From positions 1 through 64,000 of the forward strand of contig CAKZIN010000035.1 in the NCBI GenBank assembly GCA_936933955.1: a DNA stretch of 64,000 nucleotides. The letters run 5' to 3'. A program made the translations under genes and the position numbers. Position 1 is the stretch's first letter. Every line of letters starts with the position of its first letter. Source of the DNA: an uncultured Sphingopyxis sp. GTDB taxonomy: Bacteria > Pseudomonadota > Alphaproteobacteria > Sphingomonadales > Sphingomonadaceae. The notes under the pieces are model-generated. The model was not told where the DNA came from. It saw only the letters and a list, made by a program, of their open reading frames with translations, and searched no databases. Below, piece by piece: positions 35,814 through 44,403 of the stretch.

Positions 35814-38800
35814 GCTGCGCTCAATACCGTCGCGCAGCGCTGACACAAGCCGCCCTCCTGCGGCACGTCGGGCGTGTGCCGCCAGCAGCGCCCGCACTTG
35901 GCGTCGTCGGTGCGACGGATGGCCAGCTCGGGGCCAAATCGCACATTCGATGAGATATAAAGCTCAGCCATCAACTCTTGGCTGTCTCGATCACCCCAAG
36001 GGACCGCTACTTCCGCTTCTAAGCTCGACCCAATGACTTTTTCTCGCCGGAGAGGTTCGATCGCCTCCAACACCGAGCCGCGAAGCGATCTGCGCTCAGA
36101 CCAAATCTCCATGAACCCTGCGTCTGGCGTTTGTCGCGGCATTGTCGGCCAATCCAGCAGATGCACGCTGCCGCCTTCAGGGAAGCGCGTGCCCCACACC
36201 TCTTCGCTCGTGAACACGAGCACCGGCGCGGCATAGCGGATCAGCGCGTGGAACAGCGTGTCGAGCACGGTCCGGCACGCACGCCGCCGCGGATCGTCGG
36301 CGGCATCGCAGTAGAGGCTGTCCTTGCGGATATCGAAGTAGAAGGCCGAAAGGTCGTTGTTGCAGAAATCGATCAGCGCGCGGGTGTAGGCGTTGAAGTC
36401 ATAATCCTCGACTGCCTGGCGCAACGTCGCGTCCAGCCGTTCGAGCAGCGCCAGCACATAGCGTTCGAGTTCGGGCATCGCCCCGACCTCGACCCGCTCG
36501 GCTTCTTCAAACCCGGCCAGCGCCCCGAGCAGGTAGCGGAACGTGTTCCTGAGCTTGCGATACTGGTCAGCGACGCCCTTGAGGATCTCGTCACCGATGC
36601 GGTGGTCCTCGGTATAGTCGACCGACAGCGCCCACAGCCGGATGATGTCCGCGCCGTTGGTCTCCATGACCTTCAGAGGATCAACCGTGTTGCCGAGGCT
36701 CTTCGACATTTTGAGGCCCTTGGCGTCCATCGTGAAGCCGTGGGTCAGGACCTGATCATAGGGCGCGCGACCGCGCGTGGCGCAGCTTTGCAGCAGCGAC
36801 GACTGGAACCAGCCGCGGTGCTGGTCGCTCCCTTCGAGGTAGAGATCGGCGGGCCAGCGCAGCTCGGGCCAGCGCCCGCTTTCGAGCGTGAAGACGTGGG
36901 TGCAGCCCGAATCGAACCACACATCGAGAATGTCGGTCACGCGCTCATAGTCCGCGGGGTCGCGCTCCGGGCCGAGCAGCGCTCCGGCGTTGGCATCGCT
37001 CCACGCGTCCACCCCGCCCTCGCGCACCGCCGCGACGATGCGTGCGTTGACCTCCGCGTCGACAAGATATTGCCCGGTGCGGCGGTCGACGAACAGCGTG
37101 ATCGGCACCCCCCAGGCGCGCTGGCGGCTGAGCACCCAGTCGGGCCGTCCCTCCACCATGCTGCCGATGCGGTTGCGCCCCTTCGTCGGCACCCAGCGCA
37201 CGCGGTCGATCTCGGCGAGCGCGGTTTGGCGAAGGGTGGGAACCCCTCCACCATCCTGCGGATGGTCCCCCTCCCCATCCATGGATGGGGAGGATCGATC
37301 CTTCCCGGCCCCGCCGGGGAGGGGGACCAGCGAAGCTGGTGGAGGGGTTCTCTCCCGATCCATCGGCACGAACCATTGCGGCGTGCAGCGATAAATGACC
37401 TTGGCCTTCGACCGCCACGAATGCGGGTAGCTGTGCTTGTAGTCAGCGCTCGCCGCCAGCAGTGCCCCAGCCGCGCGCAGATCGGAGCAGATCGGCCCGT
37501 CGGGCGCGTTGAACTTGGGGTTGATGACCGACCCCTGCCCGCCCAGCCACGCCCAGTCGGCGCGATATTTCCCATCGCCCTCGACCGCGAACACGGGTTC
37601 GATGCCGTTTGCCTTGCATAGGTCGAAATCGTCCTCGCCATGGTCGGGGGCCATGTGGACGAGCCCGGTCCCGCTGTCGGTGGTGACGAAGTCGCCGGGC
37701 AGGAAAGGCCGCGGGCGAAGGAAGAATTCCGCGAGGGGGGAGGCGGGGTTGAGGTTGGTCGGCCCCTCCCCTTCAGGGGAGGGGTTGGGGTGGGGTGTCG
37801 CGGTTTGCTCAGCGCCAGCCGGAGAGACCCCACCCCCGGCCCCTCCCCTGAAGGGGAGGGGGGAGGAGAAGTGCTCGGCCAACGGATGCTGCGCCACCGT
37901 GCCGGCGAGATCTGAACCAGTGAATTTAGCGATTTGTGTTAGATAAACCGTTGTCGAAATGCCGTCTTGGCGAGCCGTAAATGACCGTTCTTGCAAAGCT
38001 TCGGTCAACGGTGTCGCCACGAGCACGCGTTCGATGTTACGCCAAGAGTGTTCGTCGCGCGCTCTGCGTTCTTTAATTCTGGCATCATCAAGCACGTGAC
38101 TCACCGATGACCCGGCTAACGTCACCTCGCAAAGAGAGTATTCCACCTCCGGCCCGTAAGCGATGGCCTGGTTGACCGGGATGGTCCACGGGGTCGTCGT
38201 CCACACCACCGCATACGCACCGATCAGCTCCTCGATCGGCGAGTCCGTGATCTCGAACGCGACGTCGATTTGCGTGGAGACGATGTCGTCATATTCGACC
38301 TCCGCCTCGGCTAGCGCGGTCTTTTCCACCGGGGACCACATCACCGGCTTGGCGCCGCGATAGAGCTGGCCGCTTTCGGCGAATTTGAGCAGCTCCGCGA
38401 CGATGGTCGCTTCTGCGGCGAAGTCCATCGTCAGATAGGGATTGTCCCAGTCCGCGCTCACGCCCAGGCGCTTCAGTTGCTCGCGCTGTACGTCGACCCA
38501 TTGCTGGGCATAGGCGCGGCATTCGGCGCGGAACTCGACCGGATCGACCTGATCCTTGTCGAGCTTTTTCTTGCGATATTGCTCCTCGACCTTCCACTCG
38601 ATGGGGAGGCCGTGGCAGTCCCAGCCGGGAACATAGGGTGCGTCTTTGCCCAGCAGCGTCTGCGTGCGCACCACCATGTCCTTGAGGATGTGGTTGAGCG
38701 CGTGGCCGATATGGATCGCGCCGTTGGCGTAGGGCGGGCCGTCGTGGAGGATGAACTTTTCGCGCCCGCTGCGCGCTTCGCGGATGCGCTGGTAGAGCCC

Positions 38801-38914
38801 CTCTCTCTCCCACCGCGCCAGAATCCCCGGCTCCTTCTGCGGCAGTCCGGCCTTCATCGGAAAGTCGGTGGTCGGCAGAAAGACGGTGGCGCGATAGTCG
38901 GGCGTGTCGGTCAT
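35810..38914 (-). CDS. ileS: Isoleucyl-tRNA synthetase with two in-frame repeat insertions
   Basis: Class I aminoacyl-tRNA synthetase, 1034 aa, longer than the usual ~940-960. The HIGH motif is HIGH at 68-71, and KMSKS is at 735-739. The C-terminus has a zinc finger with two cysteine pairs, CGRCW and CQRC. Two low-complexity inserts are in the editing/catalytic region: residues ~350-386 (PLPFRGGAGGG, PNPSPEGEG) and ~522-558 (PPPASLVPLPGG, MDGEGDHPQDGGG), each coded by a palindromic repeat. The reading frame is kept and the flanking protein is normal, so the enzyme is presumably active. Its stop overlaps the lspA GTG (GTGA). Confidence 0.96.
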   Translation of the reverse strand: MTDTPDYRATVFLPTTDFPMKAGLPQKEPGILARWEREGLYQRIREARSGREKFILHDGPPYANGAIHIGHALNHILKDMVVRTQTLLGKDAPYVPGWDCHGLPIEWKVEEQYRKKKLDKDQVDPVEFRAECRAYAQQWVDVQREQLKRLGVSADWDNPYLTMDFAAEATIVAELLKFAESGQLYRGAKPVMWSPVEKTALAEAEVEYDDIVSTQIDVAFEITDSPIEELIGAYAVVWTTTPWTIPVNQAIAYGPEVEYSLCEVTLAGSSVSHVLDDARIKERRARDEHSWRNIERVLVATPLTEALQERSFTARQDGISTTVYLTQIAKFTGSDLAGTVAQHPLAEHFSSPLPFRGGAGGGVSPAGAEQTATPHPNPSPEGEGPTNLNPASPLAEFFLRPRPFLPGDFVTTDSGTGLVHMAPDHGEDDFDLCKANGIEPVFAVEGDGKYRADWAWLGGQGSVINPKFNAPDGPICSDLRAAGALLAASADYKHSYPHSWRSKAKVIYRCTPQWFVPMDRERTPPPASLVPLPGGAGKDRSSPSMDGEGDHPQDGGGVPTLRQTALAEIDRVRWVPTKGRNRIGSMVEGRPDWVLSRQRAWGVPITLFVDRRTGQYLVDAEVNARIVAAVREGGVDAWSDANAGALLGPERDPADYERVTDILDVWFDSGCTHVFTLESGRWPELRWPADLYLEGSDQHRGWFQSSLLQSCATRGRAPYDQVLTHGFTMDAKGLKMSKSLGNTVDPLKVMETNGADIIRLWALSVDYTEDHRIGDEILKGVADQYRKLRNTFRYLLGALAGFEEAERVEVGAMPELERYVLALLERLDATLRQAVEDYDFNAYTRALIDFCNNDLSAFYFDIRKDSLYCDAADDPRRRACRTVLDTLFHALIRYAAPVLVFTSEEVWGTRFPEGGSVHLLDWPTMPRQTPDAGFMEIWSERRSLRGSVLEAIEPLRREKVIGSSLEAEVAVPWGDRDSQELMAELYISSNVRFGPELAIRRTDDAKCGRCWRHTPDVPQEGGLCQRCATVLSAA
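37241..37350. repeat. Palindromic repeat inserted in ileS (copy 1)
   Basis: A ~110-bp nested inverted repeat. The outer arms AACCCCTCCACCA (37241-37253) and TGGTGGAGGGGTT (37337-37349) are perfect complements; the inner arms GGTCCCCCTCCCC (37264-37276) and GGGGAGGGGGACC (37316-37328 area) also pair, around a central CATCCATGGATG. It is read in frame as part of IleS (residues ~522-558). The G/C-rich stem-loop form is that of dispersed repeats usually found between genes. Confidence 0.85.
37758..37866. repeat. Palindromic repeat pair inserted in ileS (copy 2, different family)
   Basis: Two 22-bp self-palindromes, CCCCTCCCCTTCAGGGGAGG (the first 20 bases from 37763) and CCCCTCCCCTGAAGGGGAGG (from 37840), form inverted copies of each other. 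Between them TTGGGGTGGGGT and ACCCCACCCC pair too. The ~105-bp unit is read in frame as IleS residues ~350-386. The short protein string PLAE(H/F)F occurs on both sides of the insert, though the DNA is not identical, so a simple target duplication is not shown. Confidence 0.85.
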
Positions 38915-38962
38915 ATGGCCCGGCGCTTTAGGGGGCTTGTGCGCCGCCGCAAAGCCCCGCCG

Positions 38963-39910
38963 CTACGTCGCAGCGAGGAGCGTCCGCGACTGCGCTTCAT
39001 CCCGGCGCATCTGCGCGGTGAGCGCATCGAGGCCGTCGAACTTCGCCTCGTCGCGCAGGTGCGCGATCAGCTGCACCTCGAGGCTGCGGTCATAAAGGTC
39101 GCCGTCGAAATCGAACAGAAACGTCTCGAGAAGCTCGAGCGGGGGTTCGATGGTCGGACGGATGCCGAGATTGGCGACGCCCGGGCGCCAAGCATCCTCC
39201 CCCGCAATCCGCGCGCGCACCGCATAGATACCGTAACGCGGGCGGATATAGTCGCCGAGGCTCAGGTTGGCGGTGGGGTAGCCGAGCGTGCGGCCGAGCT
39301 TGGCGCCATGCTCCACCACGCCCTCGATCGCGTACGGACGCGTGAGGAGACGAGCGGCGGTGTCGCAATCTCCGACGCGCAGCGCTTCGCGGATACGGCT
39401 CGACGAGACGGGACCGTCGGCGTCCGTCACCGCAGCGACGCGGGCGTAGGTGAAGCCATCGCGATCGGCGGCGGCGGCGAGCGTCGCGCCACTCCCCCCG
39501 CGGCCCCGGCCGTAGACGAAGTCCTCACCCGTCACGACGCCGGCGACGCCCAGCTGCTCGACCAGAAAGCGCCGCTCAAAGGCGGCAGCGTCGAGGTTCG
39601 CGAAGTCGCGGTCGAACTGGATGACCAGCATCGCGGCCGCGCCCGCCTCACCGAACAACCGCGCGCGCTGATCGAGCGTGGTGAGCCGGAACGGCGGCGC
39701 GTCCGGGCGGAACAGGCGCACCGGATGCGGATCGAAGGTGGCGACCAGCGCCGGAACGCCGCGCATCTGCGCTTGCCGCACCGCCTCTGCCACCACCGCC
39801 TGATGCCCGCGGTGAAAGCCGTCGAAATTACCCAGCGCCACGATCGCGCCGCGATAATGCGACGGCAACGGCTCGCGTGAGCTGAGCTGAGGGATAACCG
39901 CGTCTGTCAA
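38963..39910 (-). CDS. ribF: Bifunctional riboflavin kinase / FAD synthetase
   Basis: Makes FMN from riboflavin and FAD from FMN, 315 aa. The N-terminal nucleotidyltransferase has ALGNFDGFHRGHQ and ATFDPHPVRLF, followed by SSSRIREAL; the C-terminal flavokinase has GRTLGYPTANL, with YGIYAVRA and GVANLGIRPT. It starts with TTG at 39910 (TTGACAGAC), 5 bp after the folA stop; the longer frame upstream is a shadow of folA. Confidence 0.94.
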   Translation of the reverse strand: MTDAVIPQLSSREPLPSHYRGAIVALGNFDGFHRGHQAVVAEAVRQAQMRGVPALVATFDPHPVRLFRPDAPPFRLTTLDQRARLFGEAGAAAMLVIQFDRDFANLDAAAFERRFLVEQLGVAGVVTGEDFVYGRGRGGSGATLAAAADRDGFTYARVAAVTDADGPVSSSRIREALRVGDCDTAARLLTRPYAIEGVVEHGAKLGRTLGYPTANLSLGDYIRPRYGIYAVRARIAGEDAWRPGVANLGIRPTIEPPLELLETFLFDFDGDLYDRSLEVQLIAHLRDEAKFDGLDALTAQMRRDEAQSRTLLAAT

Positions 39911-39915
39911 CGCGT

Positions 39916-40413
39916 TCAGCCGCGCGCGATCCGGGCGAGCGTCACGAACTCGAACGCTGGCCTGCCATCCTCCGCCGCATGCGGTTCGCGCGCCACTTCG
40001 CGCCATTCGCCGGCGTCGGGGAGGTCGATGGCCGCGTCTCCATCGGGCGCGCAGTGCACTTCGGTAAGCTCGATGCGGTCGGCCAGGGGGAGGAACAGGC
40101 GGTAGATTTCCGCCCCGCCTATGACGAATACGTGCGGCGCATTGGCCAGCCGCAATGCGCCTTCGACGTCATGCGCGACCTCCGCCCCTTCCGCGCTCCA
40201 GTCGGGATTGCGCGTGAGGACGATGTGCCGCCGCCCTTCGAGCACGCCCGGGAGCGAATCGAACGTCTTGCGGCCCATGATCATCGGGCGACCCATCGTC
40301 AGCTGCTTGAACCGGCGCAGGTCGTCGGGCAGCCGCCATGGAAGTCGGCCGCCGTGACCGATCACGCCGTTGTCCGCGCGCGCGAGCAACAGCACGATTT
40401 CGGGGCGGTTCAC
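39916..40413 (-). CDS. folA: Dihydrofolate reductase
   Basis: Reduces dihydrofolate with NADPH, 165 aa. Typical segments are NGVIGHGGRLPWRLPDDL, MGRPMIMGRKTFDSLP and HVFVIGGAEIYR. GTG at 40413 overlaps the purK stop (GTGA), which sets the N-terminus at VNRPEIVLLLARADNG. It is in the purE-purK-folA-ribF unit; folate and purine synthesis share one-carbon chemistry. Confidence 0.95.
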   Translation of the reverse strand: MNRPEIVLLLARADNGVIGHGGRLPWRLPDDLRRFKQLTMGRPMIMGRKTFDSLPGVLEGRRHIVLTRNPDWSAEGAEVAHDVEGALRLANAPHVFVIGGAEIYRLFLPLADRIELTEVHCAPDGDAAIDLPDAGEWREVAREPHAAEDGRPAFEFVTLARIARG

Positions 40414-41495
40414 TTGCCCGCGCCTCGCACCCAAGTGACGTGTCCCATCTTGCGCCCGGCGCGCCCGTGCTCTTTGCCATAAAGGTGCACATGCGCGGCG
40501 CTGTCGGCGAACAGCTCGCGCCAGAGATCCGCCTGCTCACCGATCAGGTTGCGCATCTCCACCAGCGCGCCGATGCGATCGGTCGCCCCCAGGGGGAGCC
40601 CGACGACGGCGCGAATATGGTTCTCGAACTGGCTGGTTGCAGCGCCTTCGATGGTCCAATGCCCGCTGTTGTGCACGCGCGGCGCCATTTCGTTAAAGAT
40701 CGGCCCGTCTTCGCAGGCGAACCACTCGACCGCCAGCACGCCAATATGATCGAGCGCGTGGGCGAGGCGTAGCGACTGCTCCACTGCGGTAGCGCAGTGA
40801 CGCGCGACCGACGCCTCGGCTGGGACGACCGAGCGCACCAATATGCCGCCATCGTGCCGGTTCTGCGGGCATTCCCACAGCGCGGTGTCCTCGTCGATGC
40901 AGCGCGCGATCAGCACCGAAAATTCACCGACAAAGGGCACCACCGCTTCGAGCACCGCGCGCCGGGCGCCGATCGCCTGCCACGCCTCGGCTGCGTCATC
41001 GCCTTGGGTTAGGCGCACCTGCCCCTTGCCATCGTACCCCTCGCGCGCGCTCTTGAGGATGCCTGAACCGCCCAGACGGCTGAGCGCGGGTGCGATGTCC
41101 TCGGCACTGTCGATCACCGCAAAATCGGCGACCCGCACGCCTTCCGCTTGCGCAAAGCGCTTTTCCTCGACGCGATCCTGCGCCACCGCCAGGCTCGACG
41201 CGCCGGGCCTCACCGGCACCCGCGCTGCGAGGCGCTCGACCGTCGCCACGGGCACGTTCTCGAACTCGAGCGTCACGACGTCGACACTCGCGGCGAAAGC
41301 ATCGAGCGCGGCTTCGTCGTCCCACGCCGCCCGCGTCACCCGGTCGGCGACGCTGCCGGCGACCGGCGCGTCCTCCGGCGCGAAGATGTGGCAGCGGTAG
41401 CCGATCTGCGCGGCGGCAATCGCCAGCATCCGACCGAGCTGGCCACCGCCTAGGATTCCGATGGTGGAACCGGGCGGGAGCGGCTCGACGCTCAC
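40410..41495 (-). CDS. purK: N5-carboxyaminoimidazole ribonucleotide synthase
   Basis: ATP-grasp enzyme that carboxylates AIR to N5-CAIR, 361 aa. The start region TIGILGGGQLGRMLAIAAAQIG is diagnostic. ATP-grasp segments are VLEAVVPFVGEFSVLIAR and FNEMAPRVHNSGHWTIEGA. It overlaps purE by ATGA-like 4 bp (41492-41495) and folA by GTGA. Confidence 0.96.
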   Translation of the reverse strand: MSVEPLPPGSTIGILGGGQLGRMLAIAAAQIGYRCHIFAPEDAPVAGSVADRVTRAAWDDEAALDAFAASVDVVTLEFENVPVATVERLAARVPVRPGASSLAVAQDRVEEKRFAQAEGVRVADFAVIDSAEDIAPALSRLGGSGILKSAREGYDGKGQVRLTQGDDAAEAWQAIGARRAVLEAVVPFVGEFSVLIARCIDEDTALWECPQNRHDGGILVRSVVPAEASVARHCATAVEQSLRLAHALDHIGVLAVEWFACEDGPIFNEMAPRVHNSGHWTIEGAATSQFENHIRAVVGLPLGATDRIGALVEMRNLIGEQADLWRELFADSAAHVHLYGKEHGRAGRKMGHVTWVRGAGK

Positions 41496-41995
41496 GCCCC
41501 GCCCTCCGGCCGTTCTGCGACGGCTGCGGTTCGCTCGGCGCGCCAGGCGTCCAGTCGCTCAGCAAGCGCGGGATCATTCGTGGCGAGGATCGCCGCGGCG
41601 AGCAGGCCGGCGTTGGTCGCTCCCGCATCCCCGATGGCGAGCGTTCCGACGGGCACACCCGCAGGCATCTGCGCGATCGACAGGAGCGAATCCATGCCCG
41701 ACAGCGCCTTGCTCTGCACCGGCACGCCCAGCACCGGCAGGCGCGTCATGCTGGCGATCATGCCGGGGAGGTGCGCCGCTCCGCCGGCGCCGGCGATGAT
41801 CACCGAAAGGCCGGATGCAGCCGCGCCCTTGGCGAATTCATACATGCGCTCGGGCGTGCGGTGGGCGGAGACGATGCGCACGTCGCTTGATACGCCAAGC
41901 TCCTCCAGCACCGCCACCGCATGCCGCATCGTCGCCCAGTCGGACTGGCTGCCCATCACCACGGCCACGCGGGTCAGCGTGGTTGAGTGAGACAT
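41492..41995 (-). CDS. purE: N5-carboxyaminoimidazole ribonucleotide mutase
   Basis: Converts N5-CAIR to CAIR, 167 aa. Conserved segments are VVMGSQSDWATM, VSAHRTPERMYEFA and AGAGGAAHLPGM. The ATG at 41995 (MSHSTT) is preferred over one at 42013. It is first in the purE-purK-folA-ribF unit and divergent from the diguanylate cyclase with ~190 bp between starts. Confidence 0.96.
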   Translation of the reverse strand: MSHSTTLTRVAVVMGSQSDWATMRHAVAVLEELGVSSDVRIVSAHRTPERMYEFAKGAAASGLSVIIAGAGGAAHLPGMIASMTRLPVLGVPVQSKALSGMDSLLSIAQMPAGVPVGTLAIGDAGATNAGLLAAAILATNDPALAERLDAWRAERTAAVAERPEGGA

Positions 41996-42187
41996 TTCCG
42001 GCGCGCTCGTCATGCTGTCCTGTGTCCGGCGCTGCCCCTCCGGCGCGCGAGCTGCCGCCTAGCGCGGGGTCGAGCCGCTGCGCAAGCGCGACTGGTCGGA
42101 TTTGGCGATGAGTGGAACCAACTGTTAACAACGATGGGTATAGGGCAGGAAGAGTCGAAGTGGGTTTCGAGGCGATGACTAGGACCA

Positions 42188-42883
42188 ATGGTGGGCAATA
42201 GCGCAACGCACAGCGCGGCAGTTGCGGAGGACGGTGTGACCGACCTCCAGGCTGAACTCACGCGCCTGCGCCGCGAGAACCGCGCCCTGACCATCGCCCT
42301 TCAGGAGATGGAGCGGATCGCTGAGCGCGACATGCTCACCCCGCTGCATAACCGGCGCTACTTTCTTTCGGCGCTGCATCAGCGGCTGGCGCGTGCGACC
42401 CGCTACGGCGACCAGATGGCGCTGATCTATATCGACGTCGACGGGCTCAAGCATATCAACGATACGTTCGGCCACGGCGCGGGCGATTTTGCGCTGATCG
42501 AGTTCGCGCAGCGGCTCGCGTCATCGGTTCGTGAAAGCGATGTAATTGCGCGGATTGGCGGCGACGAGTTCGGCCTGATCCTGGAGCATGTGTCGCTGGG
42601 CGAAGCCTGCGCACGGGTGACGGCGCTGCTCAACACGATCCAGTCCGCCGACTGCATTTACGACGGTCAGCCGATCCGTCTCAAAGCCTCGTTTGGCGTC
42701 GCCGCGGTCACGGCGGGGGACAGCGCCGAGGACCTGCTCGGTCGAGCCGATGCCGCGATGTACGCCGCCAAGCGCGGGCGCAGCGGGTGTGAACCGTTTA
42801 TTGCGGCGGGCCCGGCTGAGGCGGCGTCGGAACTCCCGGCGTTCCTTGCATCATCTGCTGCATCATCCGCTGCTGCGCGATAA
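42188..42883 (+). CDS. Diguanylate cyclase (GGDEF domain)
   Basis: A 231-aa cytosolic protein that should make cyclic di-GMP. A short N-terminal coiled coil (residues ~18-48) leads to the GGDEF domain; the active-site motif is GGDEF in IARIGGDEFGLI. An inhibitory I-site R-x-x-D (RESD) lies five residues ahead of it, so product feedback is expected. No sensor or membrane segment is visible. The last ~28 codons overlap the FKBP gene on the other strand, and that Ala/Ser-rich tail is not part of the domain. Confidence 0.92.
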   Translation: MVGNSATHSAAVAEDGVTDLQAELTRLRRENRALTIALQEMERIAERDMLTPLHNRRYFLSALHQRLARATRYGDQMALIYIDVDGLKHINDTFGHGAGDFALIEFAQRLASSVRESDVIARIGGDEFGLILEHVSLGEACARVTALLNTIQSADCIYDGQPIRLKASFGVAAVTAGDSAEDLLGRADAAMYAAKRGRSGCEPFIAAGPAEAASELPAFLASSAASSAAAR

Positions 42884-43325
42884 GCTGCTCGACTTCGGCG
42901 CGCGATTTCGCGTCCTTGATCTCCACCGAGAAGTTGAGCGGGCTGTTGGCCGGGATGGTGCCCGTCTGCCGGTCGCCGTAACCGAGCGCGGCGGGGATGC
43001 GCACGCGATACTGGCCGCCGATCCGCATCCGCATCAGCGCCTGGCGAAAGCCCGGAACGACGTTCGCGACCTCCAGCGGGGCCTGTTCATTGGCGTCGAA
43101 CACCGTCCCGTTGTCGAGCTTGCCCTCATATTTCACCAGCACGATGTCGTCGGCGTTGATCGCGCGGCCGGTGCCCTCACGCACGGTGGTGAAGCCAATG
43201 CTCGGCGGGCTGGAGAGGAACAGCGCATACGCAAGCGCCGCTGCCACCAGCAGCGCAAGCCCGCCCCACAGCCAGACAAGGCCCGACTTGCTCACCGGAC
43301 GAAGCGGAACGGCGGTGGCGGACAT
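42798..43325 (-). CDS. Membrane-anchored FKBP-type peptidyl-prolyl isomerase
   Basis: A 175-aa protein with one N-terminal membrane helix (about residues 18-38) and an FKBP domain (residues ~45-138): VLVKYEGKLDNGTVFDANEQAPLE and VPGFRQALMRMRIGGQYRVRIPAALGYG are typical. It is likely periplasmic and anchored in the inner membrane. The C-terminus is a Gln/Met-rich helix and a proline-rich end, which the convergent diguanylate cyclase gene overlaps by 86 bp. Confidence 0.92.
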   Translation of the reverse strand: MSATAVPLRPVSKSGLVWLWGGLALLVAAALAYALFLSSPPSIGFTTVREGTGRAINADDIVLVKYEGKLDNGTVFDANEQAPLEVANVVPGFRQALMRMRIGGQYRVRIPAALGYGDRQTGTIPANSPLNFSVEIKDAKSRAEVEQLIAQQRMMQQMMQGTPGVPTPPQPGPPQ

Positions 43326-43413
43326 GCAACTGAACCTTTCGCTGCGGGCGGCCGCTGCGGCGCCCTGCGCGCGTCGCTATAGTCGGCGCGCGCCGGGGAG
43401 CAAGCGCTGGCGG

Positions 43414-44403
43414 TCAGTCGCCGCCCGACCAGTGCCGCTGCATGAAGAACCCCGCGACTCCGAGTGCCATGACCACGCACACCGCCGTCACGCCCCAAAA
43501 GGCCCACGGCTCCTTGGCGAATGGTATCCCCTCCACATTCATGCCGAGGAGGCCGGTGAGGAACGTCAGCGGCAGGAACACCAGCGCGACGATCGCCACC
43601 TGAAGCGAGCGCTGATCGAGCTTTTCGCCCCGCAGGTCGGTCAGCTCCTCGTGCAGCACCGCCGCGCGCTCGCGCGCCGCCTCAAGCTCCTCACCCATGC
43701 GCGCGAACTGGTCCGCCGCGCCGAGCAGTTCGCTGCGCTCGCGTTCGTCGATGAAGTCGAGCCGCAGCGCCGCCAGCCGCTCCAGAGCCTGTCGTTGCGG
43801 CACGACGAACCGCCGGTAGCCGATTGCGCGACTGCGCAGCGCGGTCACCTCGCGCCGGACGGAGAAGGGCGTCGACGGCTCGATCTGCGTTTCAAGCGTG
43901 TCGACCCGGTCGCCGATCTCGGCGATGCTGTGATCGAGCATGTCCGCCGCGGCGGTGGCAATGGCGATGATCACGTCGCCCGGATCGTGCATCGCCCCCT
44001 CGTGAAAGCGCGCTTCCACCGCCGGCAGCACGGCGTTGCGCCGCAGGCTCGCGGAGAGCAGCAGCCCAGGCTCCGCCCACAGCCGCAGCGATGCCAGCGG
44101 ATCGCCCGCATCCACCTCCCCCGCCGCCAGCGGGACGCGCAGGTTGAGCAGCACGCCGCCGTCGATCTGTTCGCAGCGCGGGCGGGTTTCGTAAGCGAGC
44201 AGCGCCTGCGATGCCGACGGCGGCAGCGCCACGGGCAAGGCGCCCAGCTCCTCCGCACGCCCCTCCGTCCCCGCGATATGCAGCCAGAGGAAACGGCCCG
44301 GTCGGCGGTCGCTCAGCAGCTCCGCCAGCGTCTCTTCATTGCAGGCGAAATCCTGCGCTCGGCCGTCCTCAAACAAGTGCGCGCGGACGTGTGCGTCGCT
44401 CAC
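43414..44403 (-). CDS. zntB: CorA/ZntB-family divalent-metal transporter
   Basis: A 329-aa protein with a large cytosolic N-terminal domain and two C-terminal helices. The motif GMN (LTGLLGMNVEGIPF) between the helices marks the CorA superfamily; ZntB-like zinc transport is the likeliest role given the length and the soluble domain, but Mg2+/Co2+ is possible. It starts with GTG at 44403, overlapping the lysA stop (GTGA). Confidence 0.88.
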   Translation of the reverse strand: MSDAHVRAHLFEDGRAQDFACNEETLAELLSDRRPGRFLWLHIAGTEGRAEELGALPVALPPSASQALLAYETRPRCEQIDGGVLLNLRVPLAAGEVDAGDPLASLRLWAEPGLLLSASLRRNAVLPAVEARFHEGAMHDPGDVIIAIATAAADMLDHSIAEIGDRVDTLETQIEPSTPFSVRREVTALRSRAIGYRRFVVPQRQALERLAALRLDFIDERERSELLGAADQFARMGEELEAARERAAVLHEELTDLRGEKLDQRSLQVAIVALVFLPLTFLTGLLGMNVEGIPFAKEPWAFWGVTAVCVVMALGVAGFFMQRHWSGGD

